Notes: generated by a model from the sequence alone, not told the origin. Counted from the first letter of the stretch, positions 9,466 through 21,356 are shown. The stretch: DNA of 48,875 nucleotides from Muribaculaceae bacterium (GCA_029063895.1 JAIDNJ010000053.1:1-48875), one strand, 5' to 3'. Numbers and translations are program-made.

Positions 9466-10466
9466 CCTTAACGAAGACATTCGATTTTTTAAACCGAATA
9501 ATAAAGATGCAGAATAATCAGCCCATAATACCGCCGGTCGAGGTAGGACTCCTGAGGTCGGAACTGACTCACGAACGTTTTCTGAGGAAAACCAACCGGG
9601 GAAACAATGAGATATACATTGTAGACGCGCACACGGCTCCAAATGTGATGCGCGAGATTGGCCGTCTCCGTGAAGAAGCGTTCCGCACCAGCGGTGGAGG
9701 CACCGGCAAGGAGTGTGATATCGATGAATTTGACACGATGACCCCGCCATGTCGCCAGCTTATAGTTTGGGATCCCGAAAATGAGATGATTCTCGGCGGT
9801 TACCGATTTATTCTCGGCAAAGACATCAAGCTCGAAAACGGAGTACCCCGAATAGCTACATCTCACATGTTCAGGTTCTCTGATAAATTTATCAACGAGT
9901 ATCTCCCCTACACCATCGAGCTGGGCCGATCTTTTGTGCGTCTCGGCTACCAGTCATCACGTCAGGGAGCAAAAGCGATTTTTGCGCTCGACAATCTGTG
10001 GGACGGCCTGGGAGCCCTCACGGTTGACAATCCCGAGATAAAATATCTGTTTGGGAAAGTGACCATGTATCCCGACTATAATACAGACTGCCGCGACATG
10101 ATTCTGTATTTCATCTCAAAGCATTTTCCCGATAAAGAAAACCTGGTATCGCCTATCCACCCGCTGCAAACCACCGTCGATTTGAAAGCTATGGAAAGCA
10201 TCTTTACCGGTACAAGCTATGCCGAGGACTACAAGATTCTCAACGGCCGCATCCGCGAATATGGCTTCAACATACCACCGCTCATCAATGCCTACATGAG
10301 CCTGTCGCCCACAATGAAAATGTTTGGGACAGCAATCAACGACTTGTTTGGCGACGTGGAGGAAAGCGGAATCCTCATCAAGATTTCCGATATATTTGAA
10401 GAAAAGAAAAAGCGTCATATAGGCTCATATCGCCACGATGACGAACCACAATCCTACATTCAATGA
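9462..10466 (+). CDS. glsB: OlsB/GlsB-type N-acyltransferase (hemolysin/GNAT-like)
   Basis: MREIGRLREEAFRTSGGGTGKECDIDEFD, LIVWDPENEMILGGYRFILG, ELGRSFVRLGYQ. Confidence 0.75.
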   Translation: MTLTKTFDFLNRIIKMQNNQPIIPPVEVGLLRSELTHERFLRKTNRGNNEIYIVDAHTAPNVMREIGRLREEAFRTSGGGTGKECDIDEFDTMTPPCRQLIVWDPENEMILGGYRFILGKDIKLENGVPRIATSHMFRFSDKFINEYLPYTIELGRSFVRLGYQSSRQGAKAIFALDNLWDGLGALTVDNPEIKYLFGKVTMYPDYNTDCRDMILYFISKHFPDKENLVSPIHPLQTTVDLKAMESIFTGTSYAEDYKILNGRIREYGFNIPPLINAYMSLSPTMKMFGTAINDLFGDVEESGILIKISDIFEEKKKRHIGSYRHDDEPQSYIQ

Positions 10467-12019
10467 AATTCAAGTTATTAAACCCGACTGTCATCAGGAC
10501 AGCCGGCGTCACAGCCATCGCCTTTGTCATGACCGTGACCGGTGCCCGGGCCCAATATAAAATAGATGCCGATGCCGAGTTGATTTTCAACGCCGGAAGC
10601 GGGCAATTAGCGCCTTATTACATGTCGGCACTCAATCATGGTATATTGTCTCAAAGCAAAGGAGGATTGCTTAAAGCGGGAGTTTTCCGTCAAATGGATG
10701 AGTCAAAACGCTTCTCCTACAGCTTTGGAGCCCAATTCGTCACCGGGATGACTTCAAAAGCCGATTATGACCGATATAATGTCGAAAACGGGTGGAGTCT
10801 CAATCCACAGAAGCCCGCGGCAATATGGCTCCAGCAGCTCTACGGAGATATCAAATACCGTTCACTTTTCCTGTCGGCGGGAGTCAAGGAACGCGGGTCG
10901 CTACTGGTTGACAACTCGCTGTCGACCGGCGATGTCATAGAGAGCGGAAATGCACGCCCGATAGCACAGGTTCGTGCCGGATTTATCGATTATCAGAACA
11001 TCCCGTTTACCAACGGCTGGCTCCAGATAACAGGTCAGATTGCCTATGGAAAATTTTTCCAGGACAACTATATCAAAGACCATTTCAACTACTCATGGGG
11101 TAATTTTAACCTGGGCACTCTCTACCACTACAAACGCTGCTATTTCCGCACCAAACCCGACGCGCCGTTCTCGGCAACATTCGGAGGGCAATTTGCCTGT
11201 TTATTTGGCGGCGACACCTACACTTATTATCTTGGCAAGGAGTCACGATACACAAGTAACCGTAAGAACCTCAAAGCCTTCTGGCAAGCTCTGATTCCAT
11301 TGAACAACGGCATCGAGGGTTGGTATGAGGGTCAGCATCTGGGCAGCTGGGACATTCGTTTCCGTTACCGCATCAGGTCGGGCGCCGAGTTTAGCGCCTA
11401 TGTGCAAAACCTGTGGGAAGACGGCTCGGGCATGGGTAAACTTAACGGCTGGGACGGATTATGGGGCTTCGAATATAAAGCGGCCCAAAAAGGTTATGTA
11501 TCGGCTGTCGTGATCGAGTATCTTGACTTCACCAACCAAAGCGGCCCTACCAACTACAATGATCACGACTATCCGGGCACCAATCTCACCGGATATGACA
11601 TCACCGGCTGTGACAACTATTATAACAACGGTTATTATAACTCTTATACCAACTACGGTTTTGCGATAGGCAATCCGTTCAGCAAGGAGCCTATTTACAA
11701 TCTCGACGGATCGCTCACTTTCAACAACAACCGCGTGAGAGGGTTTCATGCCGCTGTAAAAGGTAATATAATCGACAATCTTGACTATCGCGTGATGGGC
11801 GGTTATCGTGTGTCATACGGTACATACAGCTCCCCGGCTCTCACCCCGCGCCGCGACACCTCGTTCATGGCAGAGGCCATCTACAGCGTCGAGTGTGTAA
11901 AAGGGCTTAAAATCAAAGGACAGTTTGCACTCGACCACGGCGAATTGTTTGGGAACACGACAGCCGGATGTATCACTGTTGCCTATCACGGCAATCTCTC
12001 GTTAAACTTCAAAAAGTAA
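10463..12019 (+). CDS. Capsule assembly Wzi-like outer membrane protein
   Basis: Signal peptide ending GARAQ; aromatic/amphipathic beta-strand pattern; NAGSGQLAPYYMSALNHGILSQSKGG. Confidence 0.75.
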   Translation: MKFKLLNPTVIRTAGVTAIAFVMTVTGARAQYKIDADAELIFNAGSGQLAPYYMSALNHGILSQSKGGLLKAGVFRQMDESKRFSYSFGAQFVTGMTSKADYDRYNVENGWSLNPQKPAAIWLQQLYGDIKYRSLFLSAGVKERGSLLVDNSLSTGDVIESGNARPIAQVRAGFIDYQNIPFTNGWLQITGQIAYGKFFQDNYIKDHFNYSWGNFNLGTLYHYKRCYFRTKPDAPFSATFGGQFACLFGGDTYTYYLGKESRYTSNRKNLKAFWQALIPLNNGIEGWYEGQHLGSWDIRFRYRIRSGAEFSAYVQNLWEDGSGMGKLNGWDGLWGFEYKAAQKGYVSAVVIEYLDFTNQSGPTNYNDHDYPGTNLTGYDITGCDNYYNNGYYNSYTNYGFAIGNPFSKEPIYNLDGSLTFNNNRVRGFHAAVKGNIIDNLDYRVMGGYRVSYGTYSSPALTPRRDTSFMAEAIYSVECVKGLKIKGQFALDHGELFGNTTAGCITVAYHGNLSLNFKK

Positions 12020-12026
12020 ATTCGTT

Positions 12027-12470
12027 ATGAAAATCATATTTCAGGTATGTGTAGTTCTGCTGTTGCTTTTCGGATTGGCGGCATGCACCCAGAGCGGCGG
12101 ACACATAGGTAAACGTTTTGGCATGTGGAAAGTAACCAAGATAACAATCGACGGCGCAACCGACACAACTTATGACGAAACGATGTTCTGGAGCTTTCAG
12201 TCAGACATCATCGACATGAAATCGTCAAAAGGACATTCGTTCGGGCTATGCAAGGAGGAGAACGGAACTCTTGTTCTCGACTATCGTCACACCGACACGG
12301 AACATCCCGAACCGGGATCCGATTTATACTCACCGCTGCCCCAGTCACTCTTACCGGCCAACTCGGTTATCGTGCTTGAAATATTGAAAATGGAGTCTCA
12401 TCACATGGAATTGAGATATACATCACCCGACAATACCGTTATAACATACTCGCTAAAGAAATGGGGATAG
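12027..12470 (+). CDS. Lipocalin-like lipoprotein
   Basis: Lipobox LFGLAAC; GMWKVTKITIDG...FWSFQSDIIDM. Confidence 0.6.
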   Translation: MKIIFQVCVVLLLLFGLAACTQSGGHIGKRFGMWKVTKITIDGATDTTYDETMFWSFQSDIIDMKSSKGHSFGLCKEENGTLVLDYRHTDTEHPEPGSDLYSPLPQSLLPANSVIVLEILKMESHHMELRYTSPDNTVITYSLKKWG

Positions 12471-12477
12471 TCAAACT

Positions 12478-13332
12478 ATGGACGTAAACAAGATTAAAGA
12501 TTTCGGTTCCAAATTTGAGCAGACACTGCTGAGTCTCGTTAAAATCCCGTTGATGTCAAGGGGAGGGTCACCATTGCCTCGCGACTTGTCAAATGCCGAC
12601 GAACTTGTCATCCTCGCCAACGGACCGTCGCTCAACAAAACTGTCGAGACTCAAAAAGAGTTTCTCGACAGTCGCACCCTTATGGCTGTGAATTTTTGTG
12701 CAACATCGTCAATATATACCGAATTACGCCCCGAGATATACCTGATAGCCGACCCTCTTTTTTGGATTGTCGATGAAAAGATGAACCGACTGTTTGGCGC
12801 TTTAGCTCAAAAGACGACCTGGCCTATCCACTTTTTCATCCCTTATAAAGCCAATAAAAAGCCTCAGTGGAAAAATATTCTGAAAGATAACGGCAACATC
12901 AAAATTCACTACTATAACACCACCCCGGTAGAGGGCTTTGACGGGTTCACCGATATGGTTTACAAATCGGGGCTTGGCATGCCACGCCCTCACAACGTTC
13001 TGATACCGGCGATAGCGGTTGCGCTGAGAATGTCGTTCAAAAAAATATATCTTGCCGGGGCCGACCATTCATGGCTTCCCGAGATTGTCGTGACCGACAA
13101 CAACGAGGTGCTTATGAATCAGAAGCATTTCTATGACCATAACACATCGAGCGCCCAGAAGGTTTCAAAGGAAGATTTGTCATCAAGCAATCTCCACACC
13201 ATCCTCTATCACATGCACGTAGCATTCAAATCCTATTTTGTTTTACAACGGTATGCGCTAAAAATGGGGAAGGAGGTCATCAATATAACCCCCGGCAGCT
13301 TTATCGATGCATTCCCGAGATTGAAGCTTTAA
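12478..13332 (+). CDS. MptE/DUF115-like protein, possible glycan/nonulosonate-related transferase
   Basis: ELVILANGPSLNKT, IYLIADPLFW, KIYLAGADHSW; lies next to nonulosonate genes. Confidence 0.55.
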   Translation: MDVNKIKDFGSKFEQTLLSLVKIPLMSRGGSPLPRDLSNADELVILANGPSLNKTVETQKEFLDSRTLMAVNFCATSSIYTELRPEIYLIADPLFWIVDEKMNRLFGALAQKTTWPIHFFIPYKANKKPQWKNILKDNGNIKIHYYNTTPVEGFDGFTDMVYKSGLGMPRPHNVLIPAIAVALRMSFKKIYLAGADHSWLPEIVVTDNNEVLMNQKHFYDHNTSSAQKVSKEDLSSSNLHTILYHMHVAFKSYFVLQRYALKMGKEVINITPGSFIDAFPRLKL

Positions 13333-13368
13333 ATATCAAATAACGGATATCACCCGGTGTATCATCCA

Positions 13369-14908
<1,540 letters not shown>

Positions 14909-14912
<4 letters not shown>

Positions 14913-15703
14913 TTTTTGTTGCTGTTAATAGTTTTTTTCATGACATCATACATCTCGGGATGGTGAGTGTCAATAAACTCGATGATATTGGCGGGAACAA
15001 GCGGAATGTCACGTTCAGTCAATTGGCGGTAGAGGGTCTGTTGCACTTCAAAATCGTCTTTGGTGTCAAGAGTGAGTCGTAAATAGGGATGCTCCTCCAA
15101 ACCGTCGACCTGCTCGCCCATCGGCATAAGCTTTATGTTGAAAATGTCGGGGTTATTATAGATGTAATTGGTGACGTGCTCGTGATAGAGAGGTTCATCG
15201 GTCAAGCCGACAACTTTTTTTAGGGCCGATGTCTTGACACCCTCGGCAAAGAAACCGTAATGGGTGAGAATAGAGGGAGTGCCGTCGGGCTTGCAAAAAG
15301 ATACATAATCATCATCACCACCGGCAAGCGTCAACGATAGTTTACGCAACGAGTCTATGTCGATAAACACATTGTCGGCACAGATGCGGATTATTTTTTC
15401 ATGGCCATAATAGTCAGCGGCCCCGATAAAACGGCTGATAACGTCGTTTTCGCTTCCGCGGAAAACATTCAGACCCAAACGACGGGCCAGGTCGGCAATA
15501 CCGTTGTCGGCCTCAGATGTTGTTGTGGCAACGATAATGTCAGCGACATCAATATAGTCACGCGCCTCAACAAGCCGTTCCAGCAAAATCTCAAGAACCG
15601 ATTTTTCGCCATAGAACGGCATGAGCATTTTGTCGGGCAAACGTGTTGACCCGGTGCGGGCTTGCAAAATAGCAGCAGGCTTCATTTCATTTGTTTTCAT
15701 CAT
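14909..15703 (-). CDS. SpsF/NeuA-like cytidylyltransferase (CMP-nonulosonate synthetase type)
   Basis: AAILQARTGSTRLPDKMLMPFYGEKSVLEILLERL. Start may be 15703 or internal ATG at 15685. Confidence 0.85.
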
Positions 15704-15835
15704 TATTGCAAAGATAGTATTATTTTGTCAAATAATGATAATAAATTACTGATTAATATATTTGAACTTTAACCGTCGGGGCGACGTTAGATTACTGGAA
15801 TATAATTTAAAGTAACATCAATTAAGACATAAAAT

Positions 15836-16588
15836 ATGAAATCAGTAATCGAGACTCTCATGGATCGCCGGTCAATACGCCGATATGAACGCGAACCGCT
15901 CACCCCCGAGCAAATTGAACTTATCCACGATGCCATTCACAATACACCCACAAGCTATAACGGCCAACAGTTTTCGGTAATCGAGATAACTGATCAGGAT
16001 TTGAAAGAAGAGCTTTACAAGCTGACAAACCAAAAACAGATAAAAACCTGCAACCGTTTTTATCTTTTCTGTATAGACTATTACAAGATACGCCTGATTG
16101 CCGAGGCCAAAGGTGTGGAGATGCCTCGTGTCGAGGACACTGCCGACGGTTTGTTTCTCGGCATAATCGATGCCTCACTGGCAATGATGAACGCCATCAC
16201 CGCAGCCGAAGCCTGTGGCCTTGGAACATGTCCTATCGGATATGCCCGCACAGCGGCTCCCGAGGAATTTGCCCGGATTCTCAAACTTCCCAAAGGTGTA
16301 TTTGTAGTTTGCGGTCTCGCTGTAGGTGTTCCCCGCGAGATGCCCGACATCAAGCCCAAACAGCCGGTCAAGAGTCAGATTTTCCAGAACACCTATCCCA
16401 CCGACAACGCCGAGCTGCTTGAGACACTCAAGGAGTATGACAACACGGTGAGCCATTACAACCGCACCCGCTCGGGATCGACCAGCGAGAACGACTGGGC
16501 AGCTCACATCGTCAGCTACTATGTGGAATCAACCCATTTCAATCTTCTTGAAGACCTGCGTAAACAGGGATTTGACATCAAGAAATAA
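15836..16588 (+). CDS. Nitroreductase family protein (NfsA-like)
   Basis: METLMDRRSIRRYEREPLTPEQIELI, TPTSYNGQQFSVIEI, AAEACGLGTCPIGY. Confidence 0.88.
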   Translation: MKSVIETLMDRRSIRRYEREPLTPEQIELIHDAIHNTPTSYNGQQFSVIEITDQDLKEELYKLTNQKQIKTCNRFYLFCIDYYKIRLIAEAKGVEMPRVEDTADGLFLGIIDASLAMMNAITAAEACGLGTCPIGYARTAAPEEFARILKLPKGVFVVCGLAVGVPREMPDIKPKQPVKSQIFQNTYPTDNAELLETLKEYDNTVSHYNRTRSGSTSENDWAAHIVSYYVESTHFNLLEDLRKQGFDIKK

Positions 16589-16596
16589 CCGACCGT

Positions 16597-17244
16597 TTAA
16601 AAGGCAAATGACGCTGAAATGAACGCACCCTGTCTGAAGGATGTTTTGTCATAGAAATTTTTAAACGAGACGCCGTCATATGACATATGGCGAAACATAC
16701 TGAACGTATCAAGATTTGACATAAGGTATCCGATGGTTATTCCAAAGGAATCAAAGTCAGCCGAAATACCAAGACGTAAATCAAGGGCCAGCCACTGGCC
16801 CTTGTTTGTGCTCACACGTTTATATTCATTATTAGGGAAATGATCGATCAGCTCGACATCGACTTTTTGATAGGGGATACTCATCATTATGCCGGGTTCG
16901 GCATAGAGTGAGAAAATGTTGAGTTTTGGTGATTTGATAATGACCGATGGTCTTAAACAAAGACTGGACGGATCATTATCTTCTTCATCAACCCACCAGC
17001 CTTTGCCCGAGGCTCGGCCACCGGATAAAAACGTTCGCCAGTAACCAAGTGTACCACCAACGCCAATATAATTTGACAGCATATAGTGATAACCTACTTC
17101 ACCTGAATATGTATCATATGTAATCCAGCCGTTAAAAACAATACGATTACGTTCAAAATCATCCTCAATATGTTTTTTTGCGTGAACATCCCCGCAAAAA
17201 AGCAATCCGATGGTCAAGAAAATAGCGAAAATATAATACTTCAT
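16597..17244 (-). CDS. Putative outer-membrane beta-barrel protein
   Basis: Signal peptide; GVGGTLGYWRTF, LRLGISADFDSFGITIGY; terminal aromatic ASFAF. Confidence 0.6.
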   Translation of the reverse strand: MKYYIFAIFLTIGLLFCGDVHAKKHIEDDFERNRIVFNGWITYDTYSGEVGYHYMLSNYIGVGGTLGYWRTFLSGGRASGKGWWVDEEDNDPSSLCLRPSVIIKSPKLNIFSLYAEPGIMMSIPYQKVDVELIDHFPNNEYKRVSTNKGQWLALDLRLGISADFDSFGITIGYLMSNLDTFSMFRHMSYDGVSFKNFYDKTSFRQGAFISASFAF

Positions 17245-17420
17245 TCCGCAGTAAAAGATTGGTTAAATGTAATAATTAAACTGAGCAAAGGTAACGTTAA
17301 AATCCGATAGGCAAGTAATAAAACAGTCAAAAAAACTTAACTTTACATTAGTAGAAAGCAATGTACTCTCATCACCATTAAAAAATCGACCCGGATGTCG
17401 AGAAATTTTTTAACAAAAGG

Positions 17421-17451
17421 TTGAAAATTACATTTGTTTGAGCTAACTTTG
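17421..17451 (+). promoter_or_regulatory. Bacteroidota-type promoter for fur (TTG ... TAACTTTG)
   Basis: -33-like TTG at 17421 and perfect TAnnTTTG at 17444-17451, just 5' of the ATG at 17461. Confidence 0.6.
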
Positions 17452-17460
17452 TGACCTGTT

Positions 17461-17931
17461 ATGACCGAACTCAAACAGAAGAACAGTTCACGCGAGGCTT
17501 TTGTACAGTTTCTAAAGGAACGAGGCCTGCGCCGGACGCCCGAACGCTTTGCCGTTGTCGACAAAGTCTTGAGCATGAATGACCATTTTTATGTGGAATC
17601 ACTGCGCGAGGCGATGGAGGCCGACGGGTACAGAGTGAGCCGGGCGACGCTCTACAACACCATTCAGCTGTTGTTGGAGTCGGGGCTGGTGAGACGACAT
17701 CAGTTTGAGGGGCAACCCGCTCAATATGAGCGAGTATCAACTCAGGCAGGTGCCAATCATCACCATCTCGTGTGCCGCAAGTGTGGCAAGGTCAAGGAGG
17801 TGAAAGACCCGGAACTTATCAAGTTGCTTTCGAGCCGTCGATACCGCACGTTCCAACCTGAGTTTTTCACTCTATATGTCTATGGCACATGCTCGACGTG
17901 TCAACGCAAACTAAAGAAACCAAACGGCTGA
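17461..17931 (+). CDS. Fur family transcriptional regulator
   Basis: RRTPERFAVVDKVLSMNDHFYVESL, VSRATLYNTIQLLLESGLV, HHHLVCRKCGKV, CSTC. Confidence 0.94.
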   Translation: MTELKQKNSSREAFVQFLKERGLRRTPERFAVVDKVLSMNDHFYVESLREAMEADGYRVSRATLYNTIQLLLESGLVRRHQFEGQPAQYERVSTQAGANHHHLVCRKCGKVKEVKDPELIKLLSSRRYRTFQPEFFTLYVYGTCSTCQRKLKKPNG

Positions 17932-17977
17932 CATCAGCCATGATTTATAATAAAAACCAGAACAATAAACAACAATC

Positions 17978-19243
17978 ATGAAGGTAGACGTTCTTTTAGG
18001 CCTGCAATGGGGCGATGAAGGAAAAGGAAAAGTAGTTGACGTGCTCACTCCGCGATATGACGTGGTGGCTCGCTTCCAAGGCGGTCCCAACGCCGGCCAT
18101 ACCCTTGAATTTGAGGGCAAAAAATACGTACTCCGTTCAATTCCCTCGGGAATTTTTCAGCAAGGCCAGACCAACATCATAGGTAACGGCGTGGTGCTTG
18201 ACCCGGTTCTTTTCCGCGAAGAGGCCGAAGCGCTTGAAAAAAGCGGTGTTGACCTGCGAAAGAACTTAAAAATAAGTAAAAAAGCTCATCTCATTCTCCC
18301 CACTCACCGACTGCTCGACGCTGCCAACGAGCGTGCCAAAGGCTCGGCAAAAATCGGTACGACAGGTAAAGGAATCGGCCCGACCTACACTGACAAAATC
18401 AGCCGTAACGGCCTGCGTGTGGGTGACATTTTCAATGATTTCGAGGCTAAATATACAAAAGCTCGCGACCTCCATGTGGCCCGACTCAAACAGATGGGCG
18501 AAAATCCTGATTTTGCCGAACTTGAGGCCAAATGGCTTGATTCGCTCGAATATCTGCGCAAGTTTGACATCATCGACAGCGAGTATGAAATCAACAATTA
18601 TTTGAACGACAACAAGTCGGTGCTTTGTGAAGGCGCCCAGGGCACGATGCTCGATGTTGACTTTGGTTCATATCCTTTTGTGACCTCAAGCAACACGGTG
18701 TGTGCCGGCGCATGCTCGGGTCTCGGTGTGGCTCCTAACCGCATCGGTGAGGTGTTCGGTATTTTCAAAGCCTACTGCACCCGCGTTGGTTCGGGTCCGT
18801 TCCCCACTGAGCTTTTTGATGAAACCGGCAAGAAAATACGCGACATCGGTCATGAATATGGTGCAGTCACCGGTCGTGAGCGTCGCTGCGGATGGATTGA
18901 TCTCGTTGCTCTCAAATATGCAATAATGCTCAACGGTGTCACTCAGCTTATAATGATGAAGAGCGACGTGCTCGATTCGTTTGACGAAATCAAAGCATGT
19001 GTAGCCTATGAAATCGACGGCAAAATTACCGACCGTTTCCCGTTTGATGTCGAAGACGTTGAAATCAAACCGGTTTACAAAACTCTTCCGGGCTGGAAAA
19101 CCGACATGACCGCCATCAAATCGGAAGATGAGTTCCCCGCCGCATTTGTCGACTATATCAAGTTCCTTGAAAACGAACTCAAAACTCCAATCACCATTGT
19201 ATCGGTAGGCCCCGACCGCGCCCAGACAATCGTGAGAAAATAA
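17978..19243 (+). CDS. purA: Adenylosuccinate synthase
   Basis: DVLLGLQWGDEGKGKVVD, GGPNAGHT, GTTGKGIGPTYTDK, EGAQGTMLDVDFGSYPFVTSSN. Confidence 0.98.
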   Translation: MKVDVLLGLQWGDEGKGKVVDVLTPRYDVVARFQGGPNAGHTLEFEGKKYVLRSIPSGIFQQGQTNIIGNGVVLDPVLFREEAEALEKSGVDLRKNLKISKKAHLILPTHRLLDAANERAKGSAKIGTTGKGIGPTYTDKISRNGLRVGDIFNDFEAKYTKARDLHVARLKQMGENPDFAELEAKWLDSLEYLRKFDIIDSEYEINNYLNDNKSVLCEGAQGTMLDVDFGSYPFVTSSNTVCAGACSGLGVAPNRIGEVFGIFKAYCTRVGSGPFPTELFDETGKKIRDIGHEYGAVTGRERRCGWIDLVALKYAIMLNGVTQLIMMKSDVLDSFDEIKACVAYEIDGKITDRFPFDVEDVEIKPVYKTLPGWKTDMTAIKSEDEFPAAFVDYIKFLENELKTPITIVSVGPDRAQTIVRK

Positions 19244-19377
19244 TCCATAACCCGCTCCTGAGACCCGGAATCAGACATATTTTTCCGGGTTCTCACGAGA
19301 GTCGGTTATCGCCTGAATATTTAATTACACAACTATAGTAACCTTAACAATCACATTTAAAACATTTTACTTTTACC

Positions 19378-20625
19378 ATGGCAAAAGTTAAACCTTTCCG
19401 CGGCGTTCGCCCGCCCAAAGACATGATTACCGAAGTGGCTTCACGCCCCTACGACGTCCTCAACTCGGAAGAAGCACGCAAAGAGGCCGACGGCAATCCC
19501 AAATCACTCTATCACATCATCAAACCTGAAATCGATTTCGAACCCGGAACCGACGAACACGACCCCAAAGTCTATGACAAAGCAGTTGAGAACTTCAACG
19601 CTTTCCAGCAAAACGGTTGGCTCGTTCAGGATGATAAGGAACATTATTACATCTATGCCCAGACAATGGACGGCCGTACACAGTATGGTATCGTCGTTGC
19701 CGCCAACGTAGACGACTACATGAACGAGCGCATCAAAAAACATGAGCTTACCCGTCGCGACAAAGAGGAAGACCGTATGAAACACGTGCGTTGCAATAAC
19801 GCCAATATCGAGCCGGTGTTCTTTGCATTTCCCGACAATCCCGCTCTCGAGGAAGTTATCAAGACCGTTACCAAAAACGATCCCGAATATGACTTCACTG
19901 CCGAGGATGGCTTCGGCCACCACTTCTGGGTTATTGATGACCCCGAAATGATCAAGACTGTAACCGAAGAATTTGAAAAAATTCCGTATCTCTACATTGC
20001 CGACGGTCACCACCGCACAGCCGCAGCCGCTCTCGTCGGTAACGAAAAAGCAAAAGCCAATCCCAACCACACCGGCGACGAGGAGTATAACTACTTCCTT
20101 GCCGTGGCATTCCCCGCTTCTCACCTCAAAATCATCGACTACAACCGCGTTGTAAAAGATCTTAACGGTCTCACCCCGGCCGAGTTCCTCAAAAAAATCG
20201 AGGAAAACTTTATCGTTGAGCCCAAAGGCACCGAAATCTATCATCCCGACCGTCTCCACAACTTCTCGCTCTATCTCGACGGCCAGTGGTACTCGCTGAC
20301 CGCCCGCGAAGGCCGCTACAACGATGCCGACCCCATCGGTGTGCTTGACGTTACAATCTCGTCAGACCTTATCCTCCGTGATATTCTTGGTATACATGAC
20401 CTCCGTTCGGACAAACGTATCGACTTTGTCGGCGGTATCCGTGGTCTTGAAGAACTCAAACGTCGTGTTGACAGCGGCGAAATGAAGATGGCCCTCGCCC
20501 TTTATCCCGTGTCGATGGACCAGCTGATGAACATTGCCGATACCGGCAACATCATGCCCCCGAAAACCACATGGTTCGAACCCAAACTCCGTTCGGGTCT
20601 CGTTATCCACAAACTTGAAGACTAA
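19378..20625 (+). CDS. DUF1015 family protein
   Basis: KPFRGVRPPKDMITEVASRPYDVLNSEEAR, YIADGHHRTAAA; characteristic of DUF1015. Confidence 0.92.
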   Translation: MAKVKPFRGVRPPKDMITEVASRPYDVLNSEEARKEADGNPKSLYHIIKPEIDFEPGTDEHDPKVYDKAVENFNAFQQNGWLVQDDKEHYYIYAQTMDGRTQYGIVVAANVDDYMNERIKKHELTRRDKEEDRMKHVRCNNANIEPVFFAFPDNPALEEVIKTVTKNDPEYDFTAEDGFGHHFWVIDDPEMIKTVTEEFEKIPYLYIADGHHRTAAAALVGNEKAKANPNHTGDEEYNYFLAVAFPASHLKIIDYNRVVKDLNGLTPAEFLKKIEENFIVEPKGTEIYHPDRLHNFSLYLDGQWYSLTAREGRYNDADPIGVLDVTISSDLILRDILGIHDLRSDKRIDFVGGIRGLEELKRRVDSGEMKMALALYPVSMDQLMNIADTGNIMPPKTTWFEPKLRSGLVIHKLED

Positions 20626-20648
20626 TCAAAGGTCGACTAATAAAATAT

Positions 20649-20684
20649 GTGTGCCTCGGTCACGTACCGGGGCACATTTATTTT
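20649..20684 (+). terminator. Rho-independent terminator after DUF1015 gene
   Basis: TGTGCCTCGGT-CACGT-ACCGGGGCACA stem (one G-U) followed by T-rich tract. Confidence 0.75.
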
Positions 20685-20692
20685 GTCTACTT

Positions 20693-20723
20693 TTTGAAAA
20701 ACAAATAAAAATTGTTAACTTTG
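20693..20723 (+). promoter_or_regulatory. Bacteroidota-type promoter (TTTG-N19-TAACTTTG) for DUF805 gene
   Basis: TTTG at 20693-20696; TAACTTTG at 20716-20723; exact 19-bp spacing. Confidence 0.75.
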
Positions 20724-20766
20724 CGACAATAAACTATATAAAAACAACAACTAAAACAAAATAGCT

Positions 20767-21144
20767 ATGTATCAACGTCAAATCGATTTTGGAGAGGCAA
20801 TCAAACGTGCCCTCACTATCAACTACTGCAACTTTAACGGACGTGCATCGCGTTCGGAATACTGGTGGTTTATCCTTTTTCAGTTTATCGTCGGAACTGC
20901 TTTAGGCTTGATCCTCGGAAGCGGTACAACAGCTCAGGTCATCTCAGGTCTTGTAAACCTGGCATTCTTCCTTCCCGGCCTTGGTCTCTGTGTTCGCCGT
21001 CTTCACGATATAGGTAAAAGCGGATGGTATGTACTTCTCGCTCTTATTCCCATTGTAGGTGCCATCATCCTCATCATCTGGTATACCAAACCGAGCCTCC
21101 CCTACCCCAACGAATATGGTCCGGTGCCCTTCCTCAACGAATAA
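20767..21144 (+). CDS. DUF805 family membrane protein
   Basis: NFNGRASRSEYWWFILFQF, RRLHDIGKSGWYVLLALIPIVG. Confidence 0.92.
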   Translation: MYQRQIDFGEAIKRALTINYCNFNGRASRSEYWWFILFQFIVGTALGLILGSGTTAQVISGLVNLAFFLPGLGLCVRRLHDIGKSGWYVLLALIPIVGAIILIIWYTKPSLPYPNEYGPVPFLNE

Positions 21145-21276
21145 CTCGACTATTTTTTGACATTTTAAGATACTGAAAATCAAGAAAGATTCCAATATCT
21201 TTGATATAACTGCACGAGTTACATTTTTTTTTCGTAACTTTGCAGCCGGAATTCCACAATAAGGATTCCGAAAGAT

Positions 21277-21350
21277 GGTCCGGTAGCTCAGCTGGATAGA
21301 GCATCTGCCTTCTAAGCAGACGGTCCCGCGTTCGAGTCGCGGCCGGATCA
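21277..21350 (+). tRNA. tRNA-Arg (anticodon TCT)
   Basis: Cloverleaf: GGTCCGG/CCGGATC acceptor (one G-U), D arm GCTCAGCTGGATAGAGC, anticodon loop CTTCTAA, T arm CGCGTTCGAGTCGCG. Confidence 0.96.
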
Positions 21351-21356
21351 CAGGAA

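Noticed and set aside
19247-19310. Possible hairpin after purA (GAGACCCGGA ... TCCGGGTTCTC)
   Set aside because: Stem has a bulge and long loop without a clear U-tract; not called as terminator.
19504-20259. 251-aa minus-strand ORF opposite the DUF1015 gene
   Set aside because: Composition is that of an antisense frame of a well-supported coding gene (V/G/F-rich, no recognisable domain).
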